From contig JALMQS010000187.1 of the NCBI GenBank assembly GCA_024734495.1, forward strand, positions 18,228,455 to 18,292,454: a stretch of 64,000 bases of DNA, written 5' to 3'. The position numbers and the translations under genes are program-made. The DNA is from Forficula auricularia (lineage: Eukaryota > Arthropoda > Insecta > Dermaptera > Forficulidae). The notes below the pieces were generated by a model, which had not been told where the DNA came from, made no database searches, and saw nothing but the letters and a program-made list of their open reading frames with translations. Below, in pieces: positions 1 to 10,990 of the stretch; position 1 is the first letter of the stretch, and each line of letters starts with the position of its first letter.

Positions 1-91
1 ATAATAATAATAGAATGTATTGTAGCTATAATAAAAACGATTAAAGTTTCGCTCGCATAGTGGAATTGTCTTTTGACAAAGAGTGATAGAT

Positions 92-137
92 TGGGCCAAC
101 TGATGAAGTCGAAATAAATCGACGAAACTCTGGCCCA
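92..137 (+). ncRNA. Hammerhead-ribozyme-like motif 1
   Basis: Stem I pairs UGGGCCA (92-98) with UGGCCCA (131-137), seven base pairs. CUGAUGA lies at 100-106. Stem II is GUCGA (108-112) with UCGAC (119-123) around a six-base loop, followed by GAAA (124-127) and a CUC triplet. It has the longest stem I in the window. One unpaired A sits between CUGAUGA and stem II, and stem III is almost absent. Hammerheads like this are known from Penelope-like elements and retrozymes; activity is inferred only. Confidence 0.6.
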
Positions 138-1029
138 TTTAATAAAAAACTCTATTTTTATTTATTGTCCGATTCCCCGCTATCCCCGTTTTAATTAATA
201 CTTATTATGGATGCGAGTGATATACCATTAAATACAATATCTAATTGAAATAAATAGAGGACATACTATAAGAGAAGTGATGAATAAGATAAACAAAAGA
301 CCCGGAAAAAAGTGAAGAAACAGGAACAAGAAACAAAAAACCCATGGTCCAAAAAATTCTTCAAATGTATTTAAAAAAATGTTGTTAATTTGTAAATATT
401 GTGTGAAAAATTTTATAAATATAATATAATAGTAAGTAAGTTGCCTTCTGGTTGCAAAGTAAAATTGACATTTTTATCTGATTTTAAAATTAAAATTATT
501 ATTAATATATCGATTTTAACTAAAGGAAAAATTTCCGAGAAACGCTCTGTCTGCCAGGTGGTATTAAGAAACAGATCGCCATTTTATCTAGAGATGTTTT
601 TCAGTCGAAACTCCGAAAGAAATATTATATTCAGACTAAATCTGTGTTTTAATGAATTGTCACAGTGAATGGAAAACCCTCTTGAAATTTTCGTTAAATA
701 TTGATAGAATTGCAGTTTTGTTCAAAAAGTTTACACTAGTCTAAAAGTGAATAATGTTCCTACTATGTAATATTGTAGGATTAAAGTGTTTAGAAGCCTT
801 TGAAATAAATAAAATAAAAATAATAGAATTTGCCTTGATGGGGATCATATTTTATTATTATTTCTGAAAAATATAAATCATATTGAAGACATTTCAATTA
901 CTAAATTTACTTTTCTTTTCAAGAATAACATTGCATAAAATACACGTTAAATATTCATAATATCTTAAATGTATCCTATATATTCATGAACATGTAAAAA
1001 GTATTCACACTTGTTAGATATTAAAAATA

Positions 1030-1072
<43 letters not shown>

Positions 1073-1145
1073 CCTATGTGTAATTTATGACATCTATATA
1101 ATAATATGATTTCATTTTTTAACAAAATTTTCTTTTTCTTTTCAG
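138..1145. other. AT-rich stretch, one weak repeat
   Basis: No supported gene. An ORF-like reading around 399-668 has no recognisable domain. The segment around 465-540 resembles 3500-3590 (shared TTAATATATCGATTTTAAC core), so part of it is a dispersed repeat. An (AT)n run lies at about 1032-1069. Confidence 0.5.
1032..1069. repeat. (AT)n microsatellite
   Basis: Uninterrupted alternating AT run of about 38 bases. Confidence 0.9.
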
Positions 1146-1216
1146 GTAAGTATCATCTTTGAATTTCTTCAATTCCTTTCGCCAATAGCTAAACCGATGA
1201 AATCCAGAAATGAATG
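1146..1216 (+). other. Candidate internal exon (71 nt)
   Basis: A pyrimidine tract ending in CAG stops at 1145 and a GTAAGA donor begins at 1217. Only one frame of the 71 nt between them is open; it reads ...IIFEFLQFLSPIAKPMK... and contains no repeat I recognise. Against it: the segment is short, it starts with GTAAGT (itself donor-like), and no partner exon is proven. Confidence 0.25.
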
Positions 1217-1973
1217 GTAAGAAACTATTTCTTTTTTTGAAACACATTCATTATAACTTATAACTATGAAACATAGTTGCTAGGTTATTATTTAACTATA
1301 TATGTTTTTTTTAAACTACCCCTTGAACCTTCCTATATTTATAAATATATCGGGCTCATTTTTCCGTAGTTAAAAAATAAAAATATAAAATTGATATAAT
1401 TTATAAAGTTTGTGACAGTATATTAATTTTTAGAAATTTGCCTTCAATATCTTTTCTCCTCAATTAGAACTTTTCATAATAAAATCTCCATATTAATTGA
1501 CATTACTATTTATTTGGCCTCAAATTTTACAGTCCGTTTAGGCAGATCCTATTTTGTATGATATTTTTATATATGAAAATAAGTGAGTCGACTTAAATTC
1601 TTTTATCTACAAGAGTTAAAGGCTAAACTCGGACTTTTCCATTTTACTCACCATCGTCATCACGATCATGATGATAGGTATGGAACACTTTGATTTAGCC
1701 GATGCCTAATTATCTTATGATTCATGTTTTGAATTGATAAAGGATTGACAGAAATAGATAAGTAATAAAAAATATGCTTTTATTTTATAAATTTGAACGA
1801 ACATAATAGCATCTATTTACCAGGAGAGACTGTAGGGTAGACATTGTCTATTTTTTCGGAGTCTATTCAGTTGCATAAGTAAAAGGGGTGTTATGTTTTA
1901 AAAATGAATTGATTCTAAAAGGAAATGATGATGATGCTGCTTAGGCCATAATATTAGCTTATATTCTCATATA

Positions 1974-2322
1974 TAGTGTGGGCCATCTAACTTTTGGAAT
2001 TTGAATCGGCTATAAAAAAACTAATGAAGTTATTTTTTCTAAAATTATCAGTTTGGACATTTTCATTTAACGAATGAAAAACAACATTTTTGTTTCCAAA
2101 AATTGAAAAGGATGACATGGGTGACATTTGGTTTCAACAGGACGGGGCCACTTGCCACACAGCCAACGTAACAATCGATTCTTTGTAGAAATCGAATATC
2201 GATTTTTTTTTTCATTCATAAAATGAAAATGTCCAATCTTTCTAATAAACTCATAATTTTGAAAAATTGATTAGTTTTTTTTAGAGCCGATTCAAATTCC
2301 AAAAGTTAAATGGCCTACCCTG
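1974..2322 (+). mobile_element. Internally deleted mariner/IS630-type element
   Basis: The ends form imperfect terminal inverted repeats of roughly 90 bp; the right end reads inward CAGGGTAGGCCATTTAAC and the left TAGTGTGGGCCATCTAAC. Both sides are flanked by TA, the duplication expected for the Tc1/mariner superfamily. Between the TIRs only a short transposase piece remains (2090-2188). At 349 bp it is far below autonomous length, so it would need transposase from elsewhere. Confidence 0.7.
2090..2188 (+). pseudogene. Transposase DDE-domain fragment (mariner/IS630-like)
   Basis: The frame reads DDMGDIWFQQDGATCHTANV and then TIDSL before a stop at 2186-2188. The WFQQDGATCHTA block is the conserved stretch around the second catalytic aspartate in arthropod IS630/mariner-like transposases. 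The N-terminal DNA-binding part, the first Asp and the C-terminal D/E are absent, so it is a non-functional remnant inside the MITE. Confidence 0.75.
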
Positions 2323-2484
2323 TATATAAGTATATATAATATATAGAATCGGTTTTTCGAAAATGGCTTTAACGATTTGGATGAAATTCACGGATTAGGG
2401 TGTTTTTGTGTTGACAATTCGATCTGTCACGGTCTCATCTTCGGCTAAGATATTTTTGATGGGATTTTTGTTAATTGAAATCAT

Positions 2485-2650
2485 TATTCACAGGTGAAGT
2501 TGTTTGAATAAAAATTTATAATTACATTTTTTTCCAATTTTATTAACAAATGAATTCCACTAATAGATCATTACAAATATTATTATATATTAGAATTTGC
2601 CAATTTAATTAATTAAAGATATTTTTCTATAAAATAATTTATTAGAATAT
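2485..2650 (+). repeat. Dispersed repeat W, copy 1
   Basis: Similar over about 165 bp to 51950-52115. Shared landmarks are TTATTCACAGGTG near the start and TTACAAATATTATTATATAT near the end. No coding content; family unknown. Confidence 0.6.
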
Positions 2651-2876
2651 CAATTTCATTCTCTTAAAAAATCCGACAATTCGAAGAATCATGCCTCCTT
2701 GCTTCGGGATTTAAAAGGGCTAACGAAAGAACCTTCGTGTATATTAATATTATTTTTAATATTTCATCATTCGCGTCCATATTTTATTAAAATTTTAAAA
2801 ATCGCTGGGAAGTGGACAAGAAATTCAAATCAGCAGAACTTTCAGTTATTCTAATTTACCTGACAGGTGCTCGTCA

Positions 2877-3026
2877 CTTTATTGAGACTTCATAGAGTGG
2901 CTCATCCAACATAACTCTTTGTCAAAAATCTCTCAACTATAAGACAGCCAGCATCGAGCATATTCCATTAAGATTTTTGACAAAGAGTTATATTGAATGA
3001 GCCACTCATGAGGTCTCAATAAAGTA
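2877..3026. repeat. Long hairpin (about 55-bp arms)
   Basis: The left arm (2877-2932) reads CTTTATTGAGACTTCATAG onward and the right arm (2970-3026) is its near-perfect reverse complement, with a spacer of about 37 bases. The arm contains the GACAAAGAGT motif also seen beside ribozyme motif 1 near position 80. Probably a MITE-type hairpin. Confidence 0.75.
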
Positions 3027-3293
3027 ATCGATCAAACTAATCGAACAAACGCATTCGCCAATTCATTTATCCCTATGACATCTAGAGACTGGAACTCCCT
3101 TTTCCCCCGACCGTCTTTCCAGCAACTTATAACCTTCAATCTTTCAAGACCAGCATCCACAGATACATTCGACTGCTACCCAATCCCTAAATCTCCCCTT
3201 TATCTTCTAGCTACAAGGGTCCACCACGGACTACAGAGGTTGTACCTTCTTGGTGCAACTTCTTCTTGCATCAATATCATTATAAAAAAAGTG
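3026..3293 (+). pseudogene. LINE ORF2 C-terminus and 3' tail (SRDWNSLP family), copy A
   Basis: The frame encodes RTNAFANSFIPMTSRDWNSL and continues to a 3' UTR ending in TTGCATCAATATCATTATAAAA. The SFIPMTSRDWNSLP block is typical of the end of non-LTR retrotransposon ORF2 proteins in arthropods (CR1/Jockey-like; exact clade not settled). Only the last 60-80 residues remain, so it is a 5'-truncated dead copy. At least ten related ends lie in the window. Confidence 0.75.
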
Positions 3294-3499
3294 ACAAAAC
3301 GTCTTGTAAATTGAATAACTAGCTCTGTTGTTTAATTTTTTCTACACTTCCCAGCGATGTTAAAATATTATTTTCTAATTGCAATTACATTCAAAACTTT
3401 TGTGGCGAGTGAATCGTCTTGATGATTGCCATAGCGGGTGTAAACGTTGGTAAAAATATAAATTAAGTTTTATTTCAATTTTCTTTTATTTTGGCTGCG

Positions 3500-3590
3500 A
3501 TTAAAAATCGACCTTTTTACCTGAATTTAAAATTAAAAATAATATTAATATATCGATTTTAACCTAGTCAAAAAATTACCGAGCATCAGC
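3500..3590 (+). repeat. Repeat similar to 465-540
   Basis: Shares TTAATATATCGATTTTAAC and flanking bases with 465-540 in the same orientation. Noncoding, family unknown. Confidence 0.45.
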
Positions 3591-3627
3591 TTGGTGTTCC
3601 AGTGTACTATTAAATTATTTAATGAAA

Positions 3628-4085
3628 AATAATTTTTAAGAAAAAAATAAAACCGACTTCAAAAAATTAAATGCAACAAATAAAATACACTAAAAAAGGT
3701 ATAAAATAATTATTATCTTATTTAGTTACAACTAAACGACGAAATATTAACATGAAATTACTTTTTGAAGTCGGTGCCAAACATATACCTTTTACGAATC
3801 GCACTCGACGGATCTTACTTAGTACGTTTGGCGGGTACGCTCGCTTATAGATATAGTTTGTTTGGTACCGACATCAAAAAGTAATTTCATGTTAATATTT
3901 AGTCGTTTAGTTATAACTAAATAAGATAATAATTATTTTATACCTTTTAGTGTATTTTATTTGTTGCATTTAATTTTTTGAAGTCGGTTTTATTTTTTCT
4001 TAAAAATTATTTTTATTTTTCTCTTTTTAGTGATGTTATTAATAGTGATCATATCATCAGAACTTGACCAAATTAATATGGCAAC
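3628..4085. mobile_element. GAAGTCGGTT-family hairpin element, copy R1
   Basis: Left arm (about 3628-3790) and right arm (about 3858-4012) are inverted copies that begin and end with AAAACCGACTTC / GAAGTCGGTTTT. The arms carry GTTACAACTAAACGACGAAA. The loop is not palindromic and holds GATC and the GAGTGCGATTC-like block common to all copies. Bases 4012-4085 match the body of the longer copies R3 and R4. The AACCGACTTC end is widespread in arthropod genomes; the superfamily is unassigned. Confidence 0.7.
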
Positions 4086-4439
4086 ATCCCTAAAATACCC
4101 CCTTGCAGTGGGTTTAATGATGTTTTGATTGTTCTTTTTTGAATTTATTTGGTTGGCGGGTGTGAAACTCAGGGTTAACTCTCTTGGTGCTTGAAATCTT
4201 TAATTAAATTGACTGATTTTACTATTAATTGATTTACTATGAAATTAAAATAAAAATGGATTACGGAAATTGCTTACATAAAAAGTTATAATAAAAAAAG
4301 GAACAAAGGAAATTGGATTGGCAAAGCAGGATTTATTGGGGGGTTCTTTCAACAATAATAGAGATTATATATTAGAATCATCGCTATCGATAATGTGAAT
4401 GTATTTGACCGCCGCTTGATACCAGCAGATATAGAAATG

Positions 4440-5045
4440 TGTTAATGAGAGTGATTCAATATGGTGGTTACGCTCTTCCGATAACCAGTCCCGTGGATAG
4501 CAGTCTCTCTCCGTGTCTTGTTGAAGGAGATAGACGTCCCTTTGATAAACGTCTTCATCGACGTGTGTTGTCCACGAAGCTGGTGTAGACTGAGTCGAGT
4601 AGAGCCGGATTCAAGCTTCACTAGGATGGCAAGGACGTGACTCGCCGGGCGGCTATGGCAATCGTTATGAAGGTATATATTCATGAAACTCCTTCAATGA
4701 ACGGCTTCGTGAGATGTATCTGTAGTATATATATGTTGAGGTATAATCTACGATTCTGGGTGAGAGATCTCCTGTTCCCATGGAAGTGAGAGGTATCTAA
4801 GACTCGCCTGGTTGTTGAAATAATGTGTGCCCGTGAGATACCCTCTCCCCAAAGTAAGGATCAAGGACCCCTCGAGCTGTCCCACCCCATTCGCCTTTTC
4901 TCCTCTTAACTTCTCCTGCTTCTTTCAAGCGGCGGTTTTCAAACTCTTCACATCACTAGTTGGTTTTTATAAAAGAAGAAAATATGTTGTTAAAATGATT
5001 CCCAAGATGTAGCTTCATCCCCCGCTCGTACTGCACCCCGTTTCC
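4440..5045. other. GC-balanced stretch, unidentified
   Basis: Composition is clearly less AT-rich than its surroundings, and moderate ORFs occur on both strands (for example minus 4442-4684), but no domain is recognisable. It may be the remains of an LTR or a diverged transposon. No gene is claimed. Confidence 0.3.
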
Positions 5046-5254
5046 CGTAGCGAATTCTAAAATTTCAAATTTATTATTTATTATTATGCTTGTTAATTTT
5101 TAATTTTGATTTACTTTATTAAAAAATTATATTGATTTATACTATTTATTTTTACAATTTATTTTTAATGAAATCTATATTTAACTATATTTAAACAAAT
5201 ACTATTTTATCCTTCTTTTTCCTAACTGCTCTCCTGAATTTTATTGTGCAATAT

Positions 5255-5510
5255 ATCACCTTTCCATAAAAAGAATCATCGAAATCGTGTACAAAAAGAA
5301 GTTGGCCTCAACAAACCTAACAAAAAAAGTTCTAATACCAATAAAAAAAAATGGGACCAATCGGAAGCTAGACTGAACCCAATGCAAATTTTTTTTTTCA
5401 AAATCGGTTCAGAATTGGCGGAGATATGAGGTAACATAGGCACAAAAAAAAAGAAAAGAAAATTCAGTCGAATAGAGAACCTCCTCCTTTTTTGAAGTCG
5501 GTTAAAAATT
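5255..5510 (-). mobile_element. GAAGTCGGTT-family fragment (left end)
   Basis: On the minus strand it starts with AACCGACTTCAAAAAAGG and continues through the CAATTCGAC and ATTGGTCCCATT blocks that also start copies R3 (8770) and R4 (59308). It lacks the hairpin half, so it is a truncated copy. Confidence 0.65.
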
Positions 5511-5512
5511 AG

Positions 5513-5590
5513 TAGATGAATAAGGACAATTTAATCTAAGATCTGAGTAGATCTACTAAGATCTTTGATTAAATTGTCCTTATTCATCTA
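5513..5590. repeat. Perfect-looking hairpin, 78 bp
   Basis: TAGATGAATAAGGACAATTT and its reverse complement face each other around a short AGATCT-rich centre. It abuts the end of the GAAGTCGGTT fragment. Confidence 0.85.
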
Positions 5591-6187
5591 GTCATTTTAT
5601 TAAAATATAGATATGAAGCCCGTAGTTGTTCTTTTTTAAAAAGATTCCATCTATTTTTCAAAAATAAAACACTCAAATGTTTATATTAAATTAAAATATT
5701 TAGTTTAAATAAATAAATAAAATAAAATAAAAATTATAGAAATATATTTTACTAAACGGAAAAAGAAAAAAATCATGAAAAAAGGAAAAAACGCCTCAAA
5801 TAAAATCTATTGATTGTCAATTGAAGTGTAATCAAGTTTGATATAAAATGTCAAATGACAAACTATATATAGTTCGTTTATTCATTTAATGGAAAATATG
5901 AGATTTTTTTTTTTTATTCGGGATGTTTCAAATAAATTGACAAGGATTAATAGTTGACGTGTGAGAGAGGATTTGATTTTAAAATGATTGTGCGGATTTG
6001 GGGAGAAAAAGTTTTTTAGATTGTAGCAAAAATTAGACTATCTGGATAATTGGCAGCGTTTTTAGTGTTCCGTCCTCTTTAGAGGCCGTAGACGGAACAC
6101 ATATAATAATGTCAAATTTCCATCTTTCTAAATAGATATATATTTCGAAAATTAACTCTAAATTGCACTAAAAGTTGAAATCGAGAT

Positions 6188-6567
6188 AATTAAAAGTTTT
6201 AATTTTGCCGAGAGTAGCAGCTATAAAGATTAACAAAGAAGTTGTCACAAAGAGAAACAAAGAGGTTGTCCTCTGCTTGATGCAAATAACATACAGACAA
6301 ATATATCTAGATGATATATCTGTATATATATTATTTATTTGTTTGAGACTATAGTTTCGAAGACTGGGTCTTCATCATCAGTCTTTTTAATTATAAATGT
6401 TTGTTTTTCATGGAGTCAATATCGTATGGATATTGAAAATTTGGTGTTCCTTCCTCACTGGTGGCCAGCTTAGAACCAATAAAGCATCAAGCAGAGGACA
6501 ACCTCTTTGTTTCTCTTTGTGAATCAACAACTCTGCTACTCTCGGCAAAACAAAAACTTTTCAATTA
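6188..6567. mobile_element. Ribozyme-bearing inverted-repeat element
   Basis: Outer arms (6191-6290 and 6483-6566) are inverted copies that run from TTTTGCCGAGAGTAGCAG to GTTGTCCTCTGCTTGATGC. The unpaired centre carries a hammerhead-like motif on the minus strand. A third partial arm follows at 6565-6590. The centre also holds GGATATTGAAAATTTGGTGT, shared with the unit at 21.06 kb. This is the clearest short ribozyme element in the window. Confidence 0.6.
6347..6381 (-). ncRNA. Hammerhead-like motif 2 (GAAACUAUAGUC family)
   Basis: Minus strand: CUGAUGA, then stem II GAAGAC-CCA-GUCUUC (six perfect pairs), GAAA, then CUAUAGUC with a GUC triplet. ACUAUAGU is self-complementary, so stem III could form within or between two RNAs. 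Stem I is only about two base pairs. Confidence 0.6.
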
Positions 6568-7311
6568 AAGAAGTTGTCCTCTGCATGATGCAATAAATAT
6601 TAAAGAATTTTCAAAATTCAGCTGTCTGCAGGTATTTCTCAAATTAATTTAATTATGTTTCATTTACAATTAAATTTATACGAGGAATATATCGAGTAGT
6701 CAATTGAAGGTTGAACTAATAAATAATTATTGATATTAAAGACATTTCGCGGGCGTCCCTAACTCATGAGGGGTTTATTATCCCTATTCCATTGTTAATC
6801 ATAGAGTGATATTTTTTCGTGGATCTAGAGCAAATCGACTGCGCTAAATGACTTCAAGAACTTCGTGGGAATTACATCCCTTGAAAAGTGATAGGATTTT
6901 TGTTGTTCCAGAGAAAATTGGTTTCATGTAACACACGACCTTGGAAGTAGCAACTACTCTTAATTTATTTTTATTTCCGCAATTAGTCAGGGCACAACAA
7001 CAATTCATATACTAGTATACATACATCACCCTTATACCAAAACCACGAATGAGTAAATTTTCCGATTTTCACAATAATATCATTTTTCAATCAAATTTTC
7101 AACAAACTTTATTGCCACAAATGTGATAGTATGATTAAATGAATCTCAAATTTGAGCTTGATATTCATGAATGGTATTAAATATTGTTATATAAAAAATT
7201 TTCAATAAAAATAATTTTTTAGAAAAAAAAGTCTTCAAAAAAATAATAAGAACTGAAAATTATTTGTTAAATTGAAAATTTTTGACGAGAGTAGCAGAAT
7301 TTTTATATATT

Positions 7312-7443
7312 GAAGGAGACAGTAAAGAGTGTGTCTTCGCTGGAATTATAAATTTTATTTATTTATAACGAGACTATAGTTTCGTTATAAATAAATAAAA
7401 TTTATAATTCCAGCAGAAGACACACTCTTTTATTGTCTCCTTC
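7312..7443. repeat. Nearly perfect 132-bp hairpin of the ribozyme family
   Basis: Arms 7312-7371 and 7382-7443 pair almost completely around GACTATAGTT. They contain AGAAGACACACTC, also present at 63.05 kb next to motif 18. The centre keeps GAAACUAUAGUCUCG on the minus strand but no CUGAUGA box, so it looks like a collapsed ribozyme unit. Confidence 0.75.
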
Positions 7444-7455
7444 GAAAATTATTTG

Positions 7456-7800
7456 ATTTTTGCAATTTCATTAAGAGGGACAAACCAGCCCGGGCCAGTC
7501 ATTCTTCACCTCTGCTTAAAGAATCAATTCTTAATTGATTTGTATGTTATTTAATTTGATTTTCACTTTTGTTCCCAAACTCAGAGAGTGGACTCGCCTA
7601 GCTTTAACGCAGCTTTTATTTTTCCTCGCGGAATCGGTTGCCTAAATACAGGCGCCGTCAAAATGTTATTCAAATTATTATTTTGCTAATTTAATCGAGA
7701 AATATTTTGTAAATTTAGATCAATGAGTTTTTGATGTGTATTTTAAAATTTTTATATGCTACGGAACAATTTTATTTGTTTCATACAGTAATAAATGACA
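7456..7800 (+). repeat. Dispersed repeat Z, copy 1 (uninterrupted)
   Basis: The reverse complement of 51141-51740, apart from an insertion in that copy. Landmarks are CAGAGGTG..., GTTATTTAATTTGATTTTC, CTAGCTTTAACGCAGC and GGCGCCGTCAAAATG. It represents the unoccupied form of the site that received a LINE insertion at 51.39 kb. Confidence 0.75.
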
Positions 7801-7817
7801 AAACATATCCACTATAA

Positions 7818-8240
7818 TTTTTAGAAAAAACGACTTCAAAAAATAATAAGAACTGAAAAAATAAAATAAAATGCACTACACAGAATACAATAATTATCTA
7901 ATTTAGTTACAATTAAACGACGAAGTTTTTAGATGAAATCACTTTTTGAAGTCGGTGCCAAACGAACTATACGAAACGACTAAGTTTTTAGATAAATGAC
8001 TTTTTGAAGTCGGTGCCAAACAAACTATACGATGTTGTCTTCATTACCCGACAAACGAAGTAAGTACAATCCGTCGAGTGTGATTCATAAAATGTATATG
8101 TTTGGCACCGACTTCAAAAAAGTGATTTCATGTAAAAACATCCTCGTTTAGTTGTAACTAAATTAGATAATTTTTTTATACTGTGTAATGCAATTTGTTA
8201 TTTTGATTTTTCAGTTCTTATTGTTTTTTGAAGTCGGTTG
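7818..8240. mobile_element. GAAGTCGGTT-family hairpin element, copy R2
   Basis: Ends are AACGACTTC and GAAGTCGGTT; the arms have the ACTAAACGACGAA block. The left arm has an extra tandem copy of the CTTTTTGAAGTCGGTGCC segment (7945-8025). The loop keeps ATTACCCGACAAACGAAG and TCCGTCGAGTGTGATTCAT. Confidence 0.7.
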
Positions 8241-8479
8241 TACAAGATATTGCGGTCTTCACGTCTTGAATATTAAGGAAACCTTTTTCTATTCGAGATA
8301 TAATACAGAGATTAACCTTGTTTAACTTCCATGAATCTATGGCTTACCGTAGAATCATCCCCAATTTTTTTTAAAGTACCATCAGCGGGTTTTCTACTGA
8401 AATAAAGTCAATAATATCTACTAAAGCCTCACTAATATGTTATTTTCAAACATTTTATACCTCTTCGCGGTCACATTAG

Positions 8480-8690
8480 ATAAAAGTCGAAAAAACGCAA
8501 TCACTTATTTCTATGACTTCTATAATATTAAACTCACCTCCTACCCCAATCTTTTCCGTGAAAGACAACTTTCAATCGTTTAATACTTACATCCATAGGT
8601 TACTTCCAATTCGTCACAACCTTTGAAATTTCTTTGCGCTTCTTTCCACAATATTGTGACACCTTCTTGAATCAATATCATCATTAAAAA
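8480..8690 (+). pseudogene. Degenerate LINE 3' end, copy L
   Basis: The last 30 bases (CTTGAATCAATATCATCATT + A-run) match the 3' tail of copy A. Upstream, one frame reads RKNAITYFYDFYNIKLTSYP, weakly resembling the RTNAF...SFIPMTSR block. Strongly decayed. Confidence 0.35.
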
Positions 8691-8769
8691 AATATATATA
8701 TATTCTTACAGAAAAGAACCAGAACAATACAATAACGAGGGACAAGTCTATAAAGGAGGATAGACCTTT

Positions 8770-9775
8770 TTAACCGATGAAAGGAGGAGGTTATCAATTC
8801 AACGGAATGTCTGTTTTTTTTTTTTTTTTTTGTGTTTGAACATTTATTTCTCTTTACGATGTTGACCGAATTGGATGATTTTTTTTGCATTGGGTTCAGT
8901 CTCGTACCCGATTGATTCCGTATAAATTTCATTGGTATTGGACCTTTTTTGTTATGTATGCTTACGCATAACTTCTTTGTTTATTGACAGATTTCGAAGA
9001 TTCTTTTTTTATTAGAAAGAGGATACTTTTAGGGGTAATCCCTTATTAATTTGGTTAATTTCTAATGATAAGATCACTGCGAATATAACGGAAATCTCCA
9101 ATTCTTATGAGCAAATAATTGAAATTATAATAAATAAAATATTTTATAAAAAAACAATCTTAAATCTTAAAACGTTCATTTGAAAACCCGCTAACGTTTC
9201 GAGATAATTTCTCTATTAATGGATTGAATTTTATTATAAATTTCTGATTCCTTTGCCCGAATCTTTCTCTTGAGAGATGCATTCAAGGTATATATCTTAT
9301 TCTTAACATCACTAAAAAGAGAAAAATAAAAATATTTTGTAGAAAAAATCGAGACTTCAAAAAATTTAATGCAACAAATAAAATAATAAGAACTCAAAAA
9401 TAAAATAAAATGCACTAAAAGGTATAAAATAATTATCATATTTAGTTACAACTAAACTATGAAATTGTTACATGAAATCACTTTTTGAAGTCGGTGCTAA
9501 ACAAACTATATCATGCGAGCTTACAGCGATGTTGTCTTCATTACCTGCCAAACGTACTAAGATCCGTCGAGTGCGATTCATAAAATGTATATATAGTTTG
9601 ACACCGACTTCAAAAAGTAATTTCATGTTAATATTTCATCGTTTAGTTGTAACTAAATAAGATAATTATTTTATACCTTTTAGTGCATTTTATTTCATTT
9701 TTGAGTTCTTATTATTTTATTTGTTTCATTTAATTTTTTTGAAGTCTGGTTTTTTTTTCTAAAAATTATTTTTTT
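8770..9775 (+). mobile_element. GAAGTCGGTT-family element, long copy R3
   Basis: About 1 kb. The left end AACCGATGAAAGGAGGAGG is followed by a body shared with R4 (CAATTCAACGGAATGT, GGGTTCAGTCTCG, TTCTTATGAGCAAATAAT), then a terminal hairpin (9321-9772) ending GAAGTCTGG. No ORF with a known domain; probably non-autonomous. Polarity is arbitrary. Confidence 0.65.
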
Positions 9776-9783
9776 ATTTTATT

Positions 9784-10022
9784 ATTTTTTTTAATGAAAT
9801 CGAATTCAATAAGTGGGATATAGCCAGTAAGATATAGCCCCTATGGATCTCGAAAGATCCTTGCATTACCGAGGAGAAGGGAAAGTTGATCAAGTGAAAG
9901 GGTGGAGGCGTAGGTGTTTGTGCACCGGGGTTTTGAAGGTTTGAAGATCATAAGTGTTGCGAAAGATGGAGGCCGGGAAAGAGTTCCACTTCCTTGAATT
10001 CTTCAAGTTTATGAATAGGGTA
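9784..10022 (-). mobile_element. LINE 3' end, copy B (SRDWNSLP family, subfamily 2)
   Basis: Closely parallels 18796-19000: TCTCGAAAGA(T/C)CCTTGCATTACC, a CACC-rich segment and the coding block around GGAACTCTTTCCCGG. A short T-run at its left side is the minus-strand A tail. Confidence 0.7.
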
Positions 10023-10714
10023 AGTCATTGTCAACATAGACAAAGGCTGTCCAATAATAATTGAAATTCCTGGTAATCCTCAATTAATTTATTTACCTGA
10101 AATCTTTTAATTGTACCATTTTTTTGAATCGTGGAAGTATAAAAGCCATCAAAAATATGAAAAATTTCAAAATTCAATTTGTTAAGAAGATATCATTTGT
10201 ACAAGTTTGGTTATTTTTTTTTTTTTTTGTTTTAAGCGAAATATTTGCCACGAGATCATTGTGACATGTTAGAAGTTAATAAATTTCAAAAAATTGTATT
10301 TTTATATCCTTCCCATAGGAATTCATAACATGCTGCCAAATTCGATTAGACTTGAAATATCGATGGCAGATCGAGAGAATAAGAGAGAGAGAGAGAAAGA
10401 GAAAGTGAATGGGGGAAAAAAGGGGGAAATTGGAGTATTTTTTAAAAAGAAAACAAACAAACCAACGAAGCTACTTGTGTCTAGAAATAAATATTTTATC
10501 ATGTCCTTTTCCACTAAATATCATAATAGTTAATTATATTCTGTGGGTATATCTGTACTTATTTGTATATTAATACAATTTTCAGATGTATTTATTTTAA
10601 AAAAGATACAAGAATAATTTCTCGATTCAATTTTTTTTTAAATTTAAATTTTGACCATTTTTATCTTTAGATGAATTTCTCTCAGTTAAATTTAGATCTA
10701 AAATTGGTTCTTCA

Positions 10715-10748
10715 AAAGACCATATCACCCACCACAGGACAAAGGCTT
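10715..10748 (-). mobile_element. Possible RTE 3' end scrap
   Basis: CACCCACCACAGGACAAAGG resembles the CCACTGCTGGGCAAAGGCC-type block often seen near the 3' ends of arthropod RTE elements. Very short; low confidence. Confidence 0.3.
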
Positions 10749-10861
10749 CTCAGTTCGAAACGATATTTTTTTTCTCCTGGCCTATATTATTCGATTTCAT
10801 TCTGCATTGTACATTTAGAAATGAAAATTATTTCATATTTTGATGATAAAAATAAAGGAAA

Positions 10862-10990
10862 ATCACTGAGGTTGTCCTCGGCTTGATGCAAATAAACATA
10901 TACGACTATATAATATAAGATAAATAAATTTACTTCTCAAAGACTACATTTTCGGAAATCTGACCTTCATCATCAGTCTCTTTAACTTGA
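10862..10990 (-). mobile_element. Ribozyme-family unit (GCAGAGGAC block plus motif 3)
   Basis: In minus-strand order: motif 3, then about 60 AT-rich bases, then GCATCAAGCCGAGGACAACC. The same order occurs at 6.3, 21.1 and 21.5 kb. Confidence 0.55.
10942..10976 (-). ncRNA. Hammerhead-like motif 3
   Basis: CUGAUGA, a stem II region GAAGGUCAGAUUUCC with poor pairing, GAAA, then AUGUAGUC. The boxes are kept but stem II is degenerate. Confidence 0.4.

Larger units (their letters stand above)
2797..3363. repeat. Outer inverted repeat around a hairpin and a LINE end
   Basis: ATCGCTGGGAAGTG near 2800 is matched by CACTTCCCAGCGAT near 3350 in inverted orientation. The short arms enclose hairpin 2877-3026 and a LINE 3' end. 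Either the arms are TIRs of an element that received the LINE, or the arrangement is accidental. Confidence 0.4.

Noticed and set aside
10294..10533. Lysine/arginine-rich ORFs on both strands
   Set aside because: Low-complexity GAGA and A/T runs; no domain.
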